A stretch of DNA of 64,000 nt from an uncultured Muribaculaceae bacterium (GCA_910586995.1 CAJUKZ010000003.1:124001-188000); one strand, 5' to 3'. Counted from the stretch's first letter, positions 1 through 9,222 are shown. Translations and numbers: made by a program. Notes: generated by a model not told the origin, from the letters alone.

Positions 1-1042
1 CTCCTGCCTGAGTCTCGATGATAGGAAGCGCTGTCAGCGACCCACCGCCCTTGACATGAGGTTTGAGAACTTCGGGAAGATCATTCATATGAGAAGCCAC
101 TTCCTGATTGTCAATAATTTTAGCAGCTCTCTCAAGCAGACGCGAATGCAGATAGAAAATATCTCCAGGATATGCCTCACGACCTGAAGGACGCTTCAGA
201 ATAAGAGAAATCTCACGGTATGCGACAGCCTGCTTCGACAGGTCGTCATATACTATGAGGGCATCACGACCGGTATCACGGAAATACTCACCGATTGCAA
301 CTCCTGCGAATGGAGAATAATAGCGCATCGACGCCGAGTCAGCAGCTGTTGCAGCAACAACTACTGTATAGTCGAGCGCACCATGCTGGCGCAGAGTCTC
401 AACCAAAGCTGCCACAGAGGATGCTTTCTGACCGATAGCTACATAAATGCAGTATACAGGCTTGCCTTCCTCGAAATTCTTGCGCTGATTTATGATAGTG
501 TCTATCGCGATCGCAGTCTTTCCGATCTGTCGGTCTCCAATGATAAGCTCACGCTGTCCGCGGCCAATGGGGACCATCGAATCGACGGCCTTTATACCGG
601 TCTGCAGAGGCTGGTTTACCGGCTGACGGTAAATAACGCCCGGTGCTTTGCGCTCAAGCGGAAGACGCATCAACTCGCCGGCTATAGGACCGCGACCGTC
701 GATTGGCTCACCGAGTACATTGATGACACGGCCAAGCAAACCCTCACCCACCGGGATCGAAGCGATTTCGCCTGTGCGTCGCACTGACATGTTTTCCGTA
801 ACCTTATTTACGTTATTCAGCAGAATCACACCGACATTGCTCTCCTCAAGGTTGAGTGCAACGCCTTTCACGCCATTCTCGAATTCTACGAGCTCATTGG
901 CGCATACGTTGTCAAGACCGTAGACATGGGCAACGCCATCGCCTACCTCAAGCACAGTGCCGACTTCTTCAAATGTCACTTTTGTGTTGACATTCTCAAG
1001 CTGCTGTTTTAATACTTCTGAGATCTCGCTGGGATTGATCAT
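1..1042 (-). CDS. atpA: F1 ATP synthase subunit alpha (C-terminus cut by window edge)
   Basis: Non-catalytic nucleotide-binding subunit of the F1 head of ATP synthase, on the cytoplasmic face of the inner membrane. Translation from the ATG at 1040-1042 begins MINPSEISEVLK and gives about 347 residues before the window ends, so roughly the last third (family length is near 525) lies to the left. The beta-barrel domain occupies about the first 100 residues and the P-loop GDRQIGKT is at about 169-176, matching the alpha-type Walker A. It is the last visible gene of the atp operon and sits 56 bp after atpH. atpG (gamma) is not in view and would be expected beyond the edge. Identification is secure; only the end is unknown. 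Confidence 0.97.
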   Translation of the reverse strand, partial: MINPSEISEVLKQQLENVNTKVTFEEVGTVLEVGDGVAHVYGLDNVCANELVEFENGVKGVALNLEESNVGVILLNNVNKVTENMSVRRTGEIASIPVGEGLLGRVINVLGEPIDGRGPIAGELMRLPLERKAPGVIYRQPVNQPLQTGIKAVDSMVPIGRGQRELIIGDRQIGKTAIAIDTIINQRKNFEEGKPVYCIYVAIGQKASSVAALVETLRQHGALDYTVVVAATAADSASMRYYSPFAGVAIGEYFRDTGRDALIVYDDLSKQAVAYREISLILKRPSGREAYPGDIFYLHSRLLERAAKIIDNQEVASHMNDLPEVLKPHVKGGGSLTALPIIETQAG

Positions 1043-1098
1043 TGGTATTTACTGGATATTGTTTTCTAAACGTGATAATGAGAGTGAGAGAAATTAGA

Positions 1099-1641
1099 TT
1101 AGCCCAATAGCCGGTGTCGCATTTGCTCAAGCTCTGTGGCCACAGATGCGTCAAGACGCTCGTTGTCTATCTTTACAGCGAAACCGCCGATCAGATCCGG
1201 ATCTATTCTTGTAGAATATTCCATGCTTCCGCCTCCAAGATGCTTTTCAATCATAGCTTTCAGGCGCTGCTCCTGTTCCGGATCGAGCTTGGCTGCCGAG
1301 GTTACTTCCACACGGTATATGCGGTTGGCTTTCCTGTACAACTCCACATAGGCAATCGCACATTCGCGCACGGCAGACATGCGTTTGTTCATCTCGAGAA
1401 GCTTCAGGAAATCGGTAAAGATAGAGTCCGCGGATGACGCTCCGGCTGCAGTGTCGAGAAGCTGCACTTTCTCCTTGAAGTCAAGGAATGGATTTGCCGC
1501 TGCCTTCTGCAAGGCCGGAACACGCGAGCATTCATCAGCCAGATTGCCCATGAGCGTATACACGCGCTCGGCGCATCCGCGCTCAGTGGCCAGCTTCAGT
1601 AATGCTTTCGCATATCGGCGAGGAATTAGACCTTCGTTCAT
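1099..1641 (-). CDS. atpH: F1 ATP synthase subunit delta
   Basis: Delta (OSCP) subunit, 180 residues, the usual family length, which joins the F1 alpha/beta hexamer to the peripheral stalk made by subunit b. The N-terminus (MNEGLIPRRYAKALLKLA) is the typical helical-bundle opening with the RRYAKAL motif. The C-terminal part contains IDPDLIGGFAVKID, the conserved delta signature, followed by a helical tail. It lies between atpF (23 bp upstream) and atpA (56 bp downstream) on the same strand, the standard order, and is translated as part of the atp operon. Confidence 0.96.
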   Translation of the reverse strand: MNEGLIPRRYAKALLKLATERGCAERVYTLMGNLADECSRVPALQKAAANPFLDFKEKVQLLDTAAGASSADSIFTDFLKLLEMNKRMSAVRECAIAYVELYRKANRIYRVEVTSAAKLDPEQEQRLKAMIEKHLGGGSMEYSTRIDPDLIGGFAVKIDNERLDASVATELEQMRHRLLG

Positions 1642-1664
1642 TGCTATTGGTTAATAGACGTATA

Positions 1665-2162
1665 TCAATTATTGCGTTCCATCTCATCAAGCAACTTGCC
1701 GGCAAGCTCTTTCTGAGCTTTGGGATCGTCGAGCTGCCTGCGCACCACCTTGGTAGCTATGTCCAAGGCATAGTCGCTCACCTGGTCGCGGAAACTCTGC
1801 TCCGCTTCCTTACGGGCCTGCTCGATAGATACCTTGGCGGCATCCATTACTTTCTGAGCCTCTTTCTGAGCGGCATTGCGCGCGTCTTCGATAATCTGGG
1901 TCTTCATCTTGTCGGCCTCCCGGAGCATGTCGGCCTGCTGGCGACGGGCTTCGGCAATGTACTTCTGCGCCTCCGCACTCGCATTGTCAAGCTGTAGCTT
2001 CGCGCTTTGAGCATACTCCACACCTTTGTCGATGAGGTCGGCACGGCTTTCCACATTCTTGATGATCATCGGCCACGCGAACTTCCACAATATGAAGAAC
2101 AGTACAGCAAAGCTGACGAACATCCAGAATATCATGCCGAAATCAGGCGTGAATAATTCCAT
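1665..2162 (-). CDS. atpF: F0 ATP synthase subunit b
   Basis: Peripheral-stalk subunit of 165 residues. A single N-terminal membrane helix (about residues 7-30, IFWMFVSFAVLFFILWKFAW) is followed by a long charged, alanine-rich helix (about 35-150) that forms the parallel coiled coil reaching up to delta. Length and composition are normal for bacterial b. It lies 21 bp after atpE and 23 bp before atpH. Only one b-type gene is visible, so the stalk is presumably a bb homodimer. Confidence 0.96.
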   Translation of the reverse strand: MELFTPDFGMIFWMFVSFAVLFFILWKFAWPMIIKNVESRADLIDKGVEYAQSAKLQLDNASAEAQKYIAEARRQQADMLREADKMKTQIIEDARNAAQKEAQKVMDAAKVSIEQARKEAEQSFRDQVSDYALDIATKVVRRQLDDPKAQKELAGKLLDEMERNN

Positions 2163-2183
2163 TGTACAAGCTTAAAAGATGAA

Positions 2184-2423
2184 TTATACGAACAGGGCAA
2201 GAATACAAACAATGACAGCAAAGAGAGCCACACCTTCGACAAGAGCGGCAATCACAATCATGTTGCTTCGGATGTCACCGGCTGCCTCAGGCTGGCGTGC
2301 GATTGCTTCCATTGCGGCTGCACCGATTTTACCAATACCGATACCTGCGCCAATTGCTGCGATTGCTGCACCTATGCTGGCGCCAATGCCTGTGATTGCT
2401 TCTGCTGCTAAGATTCCAAACAT
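2184..2423 (-). CDS. atpE: F0 ATP synthase subunit c
   Basis: Ring-forming proteolipid of 79 residues with two membrane helices joined by the polar RQP loop at 43-45. The ion-binding carboxylate is Glu63 in helix 2 (ALVEGVALF). Glu63 is followed by Gly rather than Ser, and helix 1 has no Gln in the glycine/alanine-rich stretch, so the usual Na+ ligand set (Gln, Glu, Ser) is not seen. I infer proton coupling. It lies between atpB (55 bp upstream) and atpF (21 bp downstream). Confidence 0.96.
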   Translation of the reverse strand: MFGILAAEAITGIGASIGAAIAAIGAGIGIGKIGAAAMEAIARQPEAAGDIRSNMIVIAALVEGVALFAVIVCILALFV

Positions 2424-2478
2424 AATAGTAGAGTTTAAATGGTTGTTATGTTTTATTGATTATTTATTTTCTATTCAA

Positions 2479-3591
2479 TTAAGCTTCGTGAGCCTTGATT
2501 TCTTGATGCTCTTCCTTTTTGTGCTCATGCTCCTGAGCCAACGAAATAAAGATAGTCGACAGCATGGTGAACACGTAAGCCTGTATGAAGCTGACAAGAA
2601 CATCAAGGAGCAACATGAATATCGAGAATGCCACGGACAGCACCGTAGTACCACCTCCAGCAAAGGGATTCATTGCCGCAAAGATAAAGATAAGCAATGT
2701 CAGCACAAGAACTATCATATGGCCACCCATCATGTTGGCAAAGAGTCGCACGGTAAGTGCGGCCGGCTTTGTGAACATACCGAAAATCTCTATTATCGGC
2801 ATGATCGGAAGTGGAAATTTAAGCCAAAGGGGCACATCCGGCCAAAATATCTCTTTCCAGTAATGCTTAGTTCCGAAAAGGTTAGTGGCAAGGAAAGTGC
2901 AGATTGCGAGCACAAGTGTCACAGCCACATTACCGGTAAGGTTAGCACCACCCGGGAATACCACTATAAGTCCGAGGATATTCATCGTGAAGATGAAGAA
3001 AAAGACGGTAAGCAGATACGGGGCGAAACGCTTTGCCTGATCGCCAAGGGTTGACTTGACCACACCATCATAAATAAATACGATGAGTGATTCGATAGCA
3101 CCGACACCCTTGCGGGGAGCGCGCATACCGTTCTTCTTATAGAAGCGCACCACTGCAAAGGCCATACAGCATACGATAAATGCCGATATGAATAAGGCGC
3201 ACACATTTTTGGTAATCGAAATGTCGAAGCGGGGTTTCACTTCCTTTCCGTCAGCAAGCTCAACTACTTTTCCACTGTAAGGGCTTGACTTCGGGGCGAT
3301 CATGAATTCCACATCTCCATCTTTATATACCTTGCCGTCCGATACCTTTGAAGACAGGAAACAATGAAAGCCATCGCTTGCATATACTATTACGGGCAAA
3401 GGAATACGCTTATGGTGATTGAACGGAACTTCCCATCCATACCCATCCCCAAGATGCTCAAACAGTATCTCCTTAGGATTCAGCTCTCCTCCGGAATGAC
3501 CGTCGCCGCTCTCCTGCTCGGAAGCCCGGAGCGCCGGAGCGGTAAACAGCAACGCGAAAAGCGAAAGCAATATTATATAAATATTCTTCAT
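2479..3591 (-). CDS. atpB: F0 ATP synthase subunit a (long Bacteroidetes form)
   Basis: Membrane subunit that carries the two ion half-channels against the c-ring. At 370 residues it is about 100 longer than the E. coli protein. The extra part is an N-terminal signal-like segment (MKNIYIILLSLFALLFTAPA) and a soluble region of about 100 residues, a form known in Bacteroidetes. The essential arginine is Arg282 in TVRLFANMMGGHM, equivalent to E. coli Arg210. The C-terminus is charged (EHEHKKEEHQEIKAHEA). It begins only 16 bp after atpC, so no atpI-like or other small gene fits between them. Confidence 0.95.
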   Translation of the reverse strand: MKNIYIILLSLFALLFTAPALRASEQESGDGHSGGELNPKEILFEHLGDGYGWEVPFNHHKRIPLPVIVYASDGFHCFLSSKVSDGKVYKDGDVEFMIAPKSSPYSGKVVELADGKEVKPRFDISITKNVCALFISAFIVCCMAFAVVRFYKKNGMRAPRKGVGAIESLIVFIYDGVVKSTLGDQAKRFAPYLLTVFFFIFTMNILGLIVVFPGGANLTGNVAVTLVLAICTFLATNLFGTKHYWKEIFWPDVPLWLKFPLPIMPIIEIFGMFTKPAALTVRLFANMMGGHMIVLVLTLLIFIFAAMNPFAGGGTTVLSVAFSIFMLLLDVLVSFIQAYVFTMLSTIFISLAQEHEHKKEEHQEIKAHEA

Positions 3592-3607
3592 TGCAATAAT
3601 CCTATCA

Positions 3608-3847
3608 TCAGTAAACGCACACAGACACTACATCATTGTCAACATCAGCGATACCTCCTCCAATGTCCACCGACTGCTCCTTAGCATCGGTCATGCCCGT
3701 ATACCGGACAACACCCGGCGTAAGCGTCGAAATCAATGAGGCATGGTGAGGCAGGACTGTGAATGCACCGACAGTACCGGGTAATGTCACGGACTTGACC
3801 TCGCCTTCAAAAAGGATGTCTTCGGCTGATATGATACGTAGCTTCAT
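3608..3847 (-). CDS. atpC: F1 ATP synthase subunit epsilon (short form)
   Basis: Epsilon subunit of the central stalk, 79 residues, against about 130-140 in most bacteria. The sequence (MKLRIISAEDILFEGEVKSVTLPG) covers the N-terminal beta-sandwich that contacts gamma and the c-ring, and the protein stops where the C-terminal helical hairpin would begin. Short epsilon subunits of this kind are familiar from Bacteroidetes. Because the hairpin is what inhibits ATP hydrolysis elsewhere, this enzyme probably lacks that control (inference). It lies 28 bp after atpD. Confidence 0.93.
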   Translation of the reverse strand: MKLRIISAEDILFEGEVKSVTLPGTVGAFTVLPHHASLISTLTPGVVRYTGMTDAKEQSVDIGGGIADVDNDVVSVCVY

Positions 3848-3875
3848 CTGCTGTGTAACTTGTGATTTCCTTTAT

Positions 3876-5378
3876 TTACTTAACTTCGGCAAGAAAACGT
3901 TTACCCTTCTCTATAGCCTCGTCGATTGTTCCCACATTAAGGAATGCCTGTTCGGGATACTGATCCATTTCTCCTGACAGGATCATCTTGAAGCCACGGA
4001 TGGTTTCGCTAAGCGGAACCATCACACCGGGCAGACCTGTGAACTGCTCGGCTACGTGGAACGGCTGCGAAAGGAAACGCTGTGCACGGCGCGCACGCGC
4101 TACGACAAGCTTATCCTCATCCGACAACTCGTCTACACCAAGGATCGCTATAATATCCTGCAACTCGTTGTATTTCTGCAACAGTTGCTTTACTGCCTGT
4201 GCAGTATTGTAATGCTCCTCTCCGATAATGTTAGGATCAAGAATTCGCGATGTAGATTCAAGCGGGTCTACAGCAGGATATATACCAAGCTCCGCGATCT
4301 TACGCGAGAGCACTGTTGTTGCATCAAGGAAGTTGAATGTCGTGGCAGGCGCAGGGTCAGTCAAGTCATCGGCAGGTACATAAATAGCCTGCACTGATGT
4401 GATCGATCCGTTCTTAGTAGATGTGATACGCTCCTGAAGCGTACCCATTTCTGAAGCGAGCGTAGGCTGATAACCAACTGCCGATGGCATTCGGCCAAGC
4501 AGAGCCGAAACCTCCGAACCAGCCTGCGTGAAGCGGAAGATATTGTCAATGAAAAGCAGGATCTCTTTTCCACCGCCATCCTGGTCGCGGAACTGCTCGG
4601 CAACGGTCAAGCCTGAAAGCGCCACGCGCAGACGAGCACCCGGAGGTTCATTCATCTGTCCGAACACCAGGGTAGCCTGAGAATCCTTTATAGCCTCCAT
4701 GTCGACATCTTCAAGATTCCATTCGCCCTTGTCCATGCCCTCGCGGAACTTATCGCCGTATTTCATGACGCCGCTCTCAATCATCTCACGTAGCAAGTCA
4801 TTACCCTCACGGGTACGCTCACCTACGCCGGTGAAGACTGAGAATCCGTTATGCCCCTTGGCTATATTATTGATGAGCTCCATGATGAGCACAGTCTTGC
4901 CTACACCAGCACCGCCGAACAGACCGATCTTACCACCCTTGGAGTACGGCTCCAGAAGGTCAATCACCTTGATTCCGGTGTAAAGTACTTCGGTAGAAAT
5001 CGAAAGGTCATCGAATTCAGGAGCTGGCTGGTGGATAGCGCGCAGATTGTCGCGGTTAAGCTCGGCAAGATTGTCGATCGGATTGCCGATCACGTTAAGC
5101 AGACGGCCTTTTACCTGCTCACCGGTAGGCACTGAGATCGGACGCTCAAGGTTGTCGACGCGAAGTCCACGGCGCAAGCCGTCGGTACTTTCCATAGCCA
5201 CGCAGCGTACGGTATCTTCACCGATATGCTGCTCAACTTCAAGTATGAGCTGAGAGCCATCAGGACGGTCGATTTTCAAAGCCGTGTATATCGGGGGGAG
5301 GATATTGTCTTCTCCCTCGAAGATCACATCGACAACCGGGCCGATAACCTGGGCTATTGTTCCAAATTTTTCGCTCAT
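3876..5378 (-). CDS. atpD: F1 ATP synthase subunit beta
   Basis: Catalytic subunit of F1, 500 residues. The P-loop GGAGVGKT is at 155-162, followed by the GERTREGNDL motif with its catalytic Glu and the ALSGLTVAEQFRD segment that ends the Walker B/DELSEED neighbourhood; all are intact. It is the first atp gene, as is usual in Bacteroidetes, but here nuoH ends only 35 bp upstream on the same strand and no promoter motif was seen in that gap. I therefore infer co-transcription with the nuo genes. Confidence 0.97.
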   Translation of the reverse strand: MSEKFGTIAQVIGPVVDVIFEGEDNILPPIYTALKIDRPDGSQLILEVEQHIGEDTVRCVAMESTDGLRRGLRVDNLERPISVPTGEQVKGRLLNVIGNPIDNLAELNRDNLRAIHQPAPEFDDLSISTEVLYTGIKVIDLLEPYSKGGKIGLFGGAGVGKTVLIMELINNIAKGHNGFSVFTGVGERTREGNDLLREMIESGVMKYGDKFREGMDKGEWNLEDVDMEAIKDSQATLVFGQMNEPPGARLRVALSGLTVAEQFRDQDGGGKEILLFIDNIFRFTQAGSEVSALLGRMPSAVGYQPTLASEMGTLQERITSTKNGSITSVQAIYVPADDLTDPAPATTFNFLDATTVLSRKIAELGIYPAVDPLESTSRILDPNIIGEEHYNTAQAVKQLLQKYNELQDIIAILGVDELSDEDKLVVARARRAQRFLSQPFHVAEQFTGLPGVMVPLSETIRGFKMILSGEMDQYPEQAFLNVGTIDEAIEKGKRFLAEVK

Positions 5379-5413
5379 TGTATTCTGGAGTATTACGGAT
5401 TAACGTTGAGATA

Positions 5414-6490
5414 TTAGAGATACCATCCGAAGGTGATGACAAGAACCATCAGCACCAGGTTGAAAAGGTTGATCGGCAACAGGTACTTCCATTCAAGAGC
5501 AAGCAACTGGTCGATTCGCAGACGGGGGAATGTCCACTTGAACCAAATGATGATGCCGGACAGCGCGATTGCCTTACCAATGAACCAAACTACTGAAGGA
5601 ATATAATCCATCACGTGATTGAATCCATCAAGACCGGGAATATGGAACGGCATCCATCCACCGAAGAACAGCAGGGTTGCCACACCTGATACGATGAACA
5701 GGTTAAGATACTCGGCCAGATAGAAGAAACCGAAATGAATACCGGAATACTCTGTATGGTATCCCGCAGTAAGCTCGCTTTCAGCTTCTGGAAGGTCGAA
5801 CGGGCCACGGTTGGTCTCGGCCGTACCTGCTATCATATAGATCATAAATGCAATGATGGCGGGCACGTGGCCTGAGAAGATGAACCACAGACGGTCCTGA
5901 GCCATTACTATATCTCCTACCGACATTGATCCGGCGAAGCAAACCATAGTGACTACGGAAAGTCCAATGGAAAGTTCGTAGCTGACCATCTGAGCACCGG
6001 AACGTAGCGCACCGATAAGCGTGAACTTGTTGTTCGACGACCATCCGGCAAGCAGGATACCAAGCACTCCTATCGAGGAGCAGGCGATCAGGAAGAATAT
6101 ACCGATATTGAAATCTATGATCTGCAGACCGTTACCCCAAGGAAGCACGGCAAAACCTATCATTGATGCAATGATCACCAGATAAGGTGCAAGTGCGAAT
6201 AGGAAACGGTCGATATGGTCGAGATGGATAAGCTCCTTGATCAGGATCTTGAACATATCGGCGAAGCTCTGAAGCAGACCCAACGGACCGACACGGTTAG
6301 GACCGAGACGGCACTGGAACGCGGCGCAGACCTTACGCTCGAAGTAAATATAGAAAAGTGCCAGCAGCGAGTACACCAAAAGGAGACCTACGCCTATGAG
6401 GACACATTCCACGCACAGCGTGAGCCACCCGGGCATAAACGACAGCAGTGTCGTGTGTATCCAATTGGTAATTCCTGAAAAATCTTGCAT
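5414..6490 (-). CDS. nuoH: NADH-quinone oxidoreductase subunit H
   Basis: Membrane subunit of complex I that forms part of the quinone cavity and couples the peripheral arm to the proton pumps. 358 residues, with about eight hydrophobic helices. The family motifs are present: the RLGPNRVGPLGLLQSFADMFK segment near residue 61 and the GPFDLPEAESELTAGYHTEY loop with its conserved acidic residues. It follows nuoCD by 63 bp. The next gene on the strand is atpD, not nuoI, which is unusual (see findings). Both ends look intact. Confidence 0.96.
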   Translation of the reverse strand: MQDFSGITNWIHTTLLSFMPGWLTLCVECVLIGVGLLLVYSLLALFYIYFERKVCAAFQCRLGPNRVGPLGLLQSFADMFKILIKELIHLDHIDRFLFALAPYLVIIASMIGFAVLPWGNGLQIIDFNIGIFFLIACSSIGVLGILLAGWSSNNKFTLIGALRSGAQMVSYELSIGLSVVTMVCFAGSMSVGDIVMAQDRLWFIFSGHVPAIIAFMIYMIAGTAETNRGPFDLPEAESELTAGYHTEYSGIHFGFFYLAEYLNLFIVSGVATLLFFGGWMPFHIPGLDGFNHVMDYIPSVVWFIGKAIALSGIIIWFKWTFPRLRIDQLLALEWKYLLPINLFNLVLMVLVITFGWYL

Positions 6491-6553
6491 AATATTCAGT
6501 GGTAAATTACTTGTTTCTCAATGCGATTGGTTTGTTTTCGGGGAAGAACGGGA

Positions 6554-8179
6554 TCAGCGGTCGATATCAGGTACGATGTAGTCCATCGAACCTCCGATTG
6601 TAATAAGGTCGGCGATCTTTGTTCCGCGTGTAATGTGATCCACAATGGCTGCAGCAGGCAGACATGGGGGCGCGATCTTCAGACGGTAGGGTTTGGTTGT
6701 GCCATCGCTTTCGATATATACACCGAACGCGCCACGGCAACCTTCAACCATTGTGAACCAGCTACCTACAGGCAGTTTAAGCACCTTAGGAACTTTCACG
6801 CAATACTCACCTTCGGGTATGCCGGCATCGAGCAACTGCTGCAGTATGCGGGCACTCTGCTCGATCTCCATGAGGCGAGCCTTGAAGCGGGCCATCGAAT
6901 CACCCTCTGTCAATACCACTTCCTCGAAGTCGAGTTCATTGTAAATGCTGTAGGGGAACAGCTTACGCATATCGCAGGCCCAGCCCGAAGCACGTCCGGA
7001 CGGTCCTGTAACAGCACCGGAAATAGCCATATCGCGCGACAATACTCCGACTCCTTCAAGTCGGTTCTTGGCGATTACATTACCGGTGAATATCTTGTTA
7101 TATTCCTTTATATTTCCAGGTATGACATCAAGAAGCGCGCGGACATCCTTTTCAAAATCAGGAGCGAGATCCTGCATCACACCACCGATGCAATCGTAGT
7201 TGAATGTCATTCGCGCACCGCATGTCTTCTCCATGATATCAAGAATCTGCTCTCTCACGCGGAGCGTATAGAACAGCATGGTAGTAGCACCGAGGTCCAT
7301 GCAGTATGTGCCGATGAAAAGGCAATGCGAAGCGATCCTCGACAACTCGTCCATCATCACACGGATCACCTGCGCGCGGCGCGATATTTCAATACCGGCA
7401 GCCTTCTCGATAGCAATACAGAGTCCGTGATGATAGTTGTGTGCGGAGAAATAGTCCAGACGGTCCATGAAATGCAGAGTCTGAGGATAAGCGAGGTTCT
7501 CGCACAGTTTTTCAACACCTCTGTGTATATATCCTAAATAAATGTCTATCTTCTTGATAGTCTCACCGTCCACTGATGTGCGGAAGCGCAACACGCCGTG
7601 AGTAGCGGGGTGCTGTGGGCCGATATTTATAACAAAGTCATCCTCCGCGAAGATACGGCGCTGATGCTTTGTCACCTTGCCGTTCCCGTCCTCCTCATAT
7701 ACATCTGTGAAGTCGGTCTGGCGCTCGTTCTCGATTGATACAGGATTAATATCAGGATCTGCATCGTAATCCTTGCGCAACGGGAATCCTTTCCAGTCGA
7801 TGTTCAGGAAAAGACGACGCATGTCCTTGTTGCCGATAAATATTATACCGAAGAAGTCATAGACCTCGCGTTCATATATTTCAGCAATCTGCCAGATGTC
7901 CGACACCGAGTGCAGCATCGGATTCTCACGGTCTGTGGTCTCCACGCGCACCGAAATTCTCTCATTCGTCTCGGTGGACATCATATAATATATCGCACCC
8001 ATAGACTCTTTCCAATCCATACCTACGATGGTTATCAGATAATCCATCTTGAGGTCGTGGCGAAGAGTATGTGCGAGCTTATGCCATTGGGCGTCGGGAA
8101 TACTGATCTGCAGTGTGTCGCCTTCAGTGAATTTTGCATCGGCGAATTGGCTGGCAATCTTTTCCTGAATATCTGCCAT
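6554..8179 (-). CDS. nuoCD: NADH-quinone oxidoreductase, fused subunits C and D
   Basis: Fusion of the 30-kDa (NuoC) and 49-kDa (NuoD) subunits of the complex I peripheral arm, 541 residues. The NuoC part is about residues 1-150 and contains ERE-VYDFFGI and NIDWKGFPLRKDY. The NuoD part starts near 165 with the canonical INIGPQHPATHGVLRF and contains YIHRGVEKL and, at the C-terminus, GSMDYIVPDIDR. NuoD faces the quinone site near cluster N2. A fused CD is usual in Bacteroidetes. It lies 63 bp after nuoB and 63 bp before nuoH. Confidence 0.96.
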   Translation of the reverse strand: MADIQEKIASQFADAKFTEGDTLQISIPDAQWHKLAHTLRHDLKMDYLITIVGMDWKESMGAIYYMMSTETNERISVRVETTDRENPMLHSVSDIWQIAEIYEREVYDFFGIIFIGNKDMRRLFLNIDWKGFPLRKDYDADPDINPVSIENERQTDFTDVYEEDGNGKVTKHQRRIFAEDDFVINIGPQHPATHGVLRFRTSVDGETIKKIDIYLGYIHRGVEKLCENLAYPQTLHFMDRLDYFSAHNYHHGLCIAIEKAAGIEISRRAQVIRVMMDELSRIASHCLFIGTYCMDLGATTMLFYTLRVREQILDIMEKTCGARMTFNYDCIGGVMQDLAPDFEKDVRALLDVIPGNIKEYNKIFTGNVIAKNRLEGVGVLSRDMAISGAVTGPSGRASGWACDMRKLFPYSIYNELDFEEVVLTEGDSMARFKARLMEIEQSARILQQLLDAGIPEGEYCVKVPKVLKLPVGSWFTMVEGCRGAFGVYIESDGTTKPYRLKIAPPCLPAAAIVDHITRGTKIADLITIGGSMDYIVPDIDR

Positions 8180-8242
8180 AGGAATATGTAGTGTGATAAT
8201 AAACTAATTAAATATCTTTATTCGAGGTATAATGCGTTCTGA

Positions 8243-8851
8243 TCAATCTTTCACGCCCTCAACGGGATGATTTTTCAGAAATTCCTCCTGCTTCTCCTGT
8301 CGGTTCACGCCTCCGAAGAATTTCTCGACTTTCACCTTGCGCGACAACTGCATGATACCATAAATCATAGCCTCAGGACGCGGAGGACATCCGGGGATAA
8401 ATACGTCAACCGGAACTATATCCTCAATACCTTTGGCTACATGATAGGAATTACGGAAAGGACCACCGGAGATGGCACAACTGCCACACGCGATCACATA
8501 TTTCGGCTCAGCCAACTGATCATACAGACGGCGGAACACAGGGACCATACGATGCACGATAGTACCGGCCACCATCATGAAGTCGGCCTGACGGGGCGAC
8601 GAACGGGCTACTTCCCATCCGAAGCGGGCCATATCAAAACGGGCAGCGCCGAGAGATACGAATTCAATACCGCAGCAGCTTGTTGCGAATGTAAGCGGCC
8701 ACAGCGAATTTGAGCGACCCCAGTTGATGAGCTTATCAAGCGTACCGACAACAATATTTGCGCCGGACTCGTTCAACTGATCAACCAGCTTCTCTATATA
8801 TTCATTGTCTTTCCATGCCGAATAAGGCATGCTTTTGGTTGTTATTTCCAT
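8243..8851 (-). CDS. nuoB: NADH-quinone oxidoreductase subunit B
   Basis: Carries the terminal [4Fe-4S] cluster N2, which passes electrons to quinone. 202 residues. The four ligands are visible as Cys59-Cys60 in TSCCGIEF, Cys125 in CGSCAISGG and Cys155 in PGCPPRPE, the same spacing as the E. coli protein. The start overlaps the last 10 bp of nuoA, so the two are probably translationally coupled. Confidence 0.97.
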   Translation of the reverse strand: MEITTKSMPYSAWKDNEYIEKLVDQLNESGANIVVGTLDKLINWGRSNSLWPLTFATSCCGIEFVSLGAARFDMARFGWEVARSSPRQADFMMVAGTIVHRMVPVFRRLYDQLAEPKYVIACGSCAISGGPFRNSYHVAKGIEDIVPVDVFIPGCPPRPEAMIYGIMQLSRKVKVEKFFGGVNRQEKQEEFLKNHPVEGVKD

Positions 8852-9222
8852 TCAAGTGCTCCTTTCCGCCAGGCGTATACTAAGCCCAGCACTAAAACGC
8901 CGAAAAATACTGCAATACTGATAAGCCCGTCAACGCCGAGTTCACGCATGCGGACAGCCCACGGAAAAAGGAATACTGTCTCGACATCAAACATCAGGAA
9001 GAGAATGGCAAACAGATAATAGCCCACATGAAACTGGGCCATGCTCTCACCCCTGGTAGGTATACCGCACTCATAGGCTTCACCTTTCTGCGGATTGAAC
9101 GAACGGGGCGAAATCAGCCCGGCGAGCCACATGGCCAAAGCGACAAGTCCGAATCCCGTCAAAACGGCCACCACTGCAAGAAGGGCATTGTTTTCGATTC
9201 CAAAAATGGCTAATGATAACAT
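8842..9222 (-). CDS. nuoA: NADH-quinone oxidoreductase subunit A
   Basis: Small membrane subunit of complex I, 126 residues with three hydrophobic helices (about 12-34, 65-90 and 95-118). The family signature KGEAYECGIPTRGESMAQFHVGYYLFAILFLMFDVE around residues 46-80 is recognisable in parts (YECGIP, FLMFDVE). It is the first gene of the nuo set, about 140 bp downstream of a good promoter. Confidence 0.96.
   Translation of the reverse strand: MLSLAIFGIENNALLAVVAVLTGFGLVALAMWLAGLISPRSFNPQKGEAYECGIPTRGESMAQFHVGYYLFAILFLMFDVETVFLFPWAVRMRELGVDGLISIAVFFGVLVLGLVYAWRKGALEWK

Noticed and set aside
2179..3054. Open frame of 291 codons on the plus strand
   Set aside because: It runs opposite atpE and atpB; low-complexity His/Lys-rich composition is what the reverse of membrane-protein codons gives.
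6521..7537. Open frame of 338 codons on the plus strand
   Set aside because: It lies entirely opposite the conserved nuoCD gene, has no family resemblance and no promoter; it is a shadow frame.
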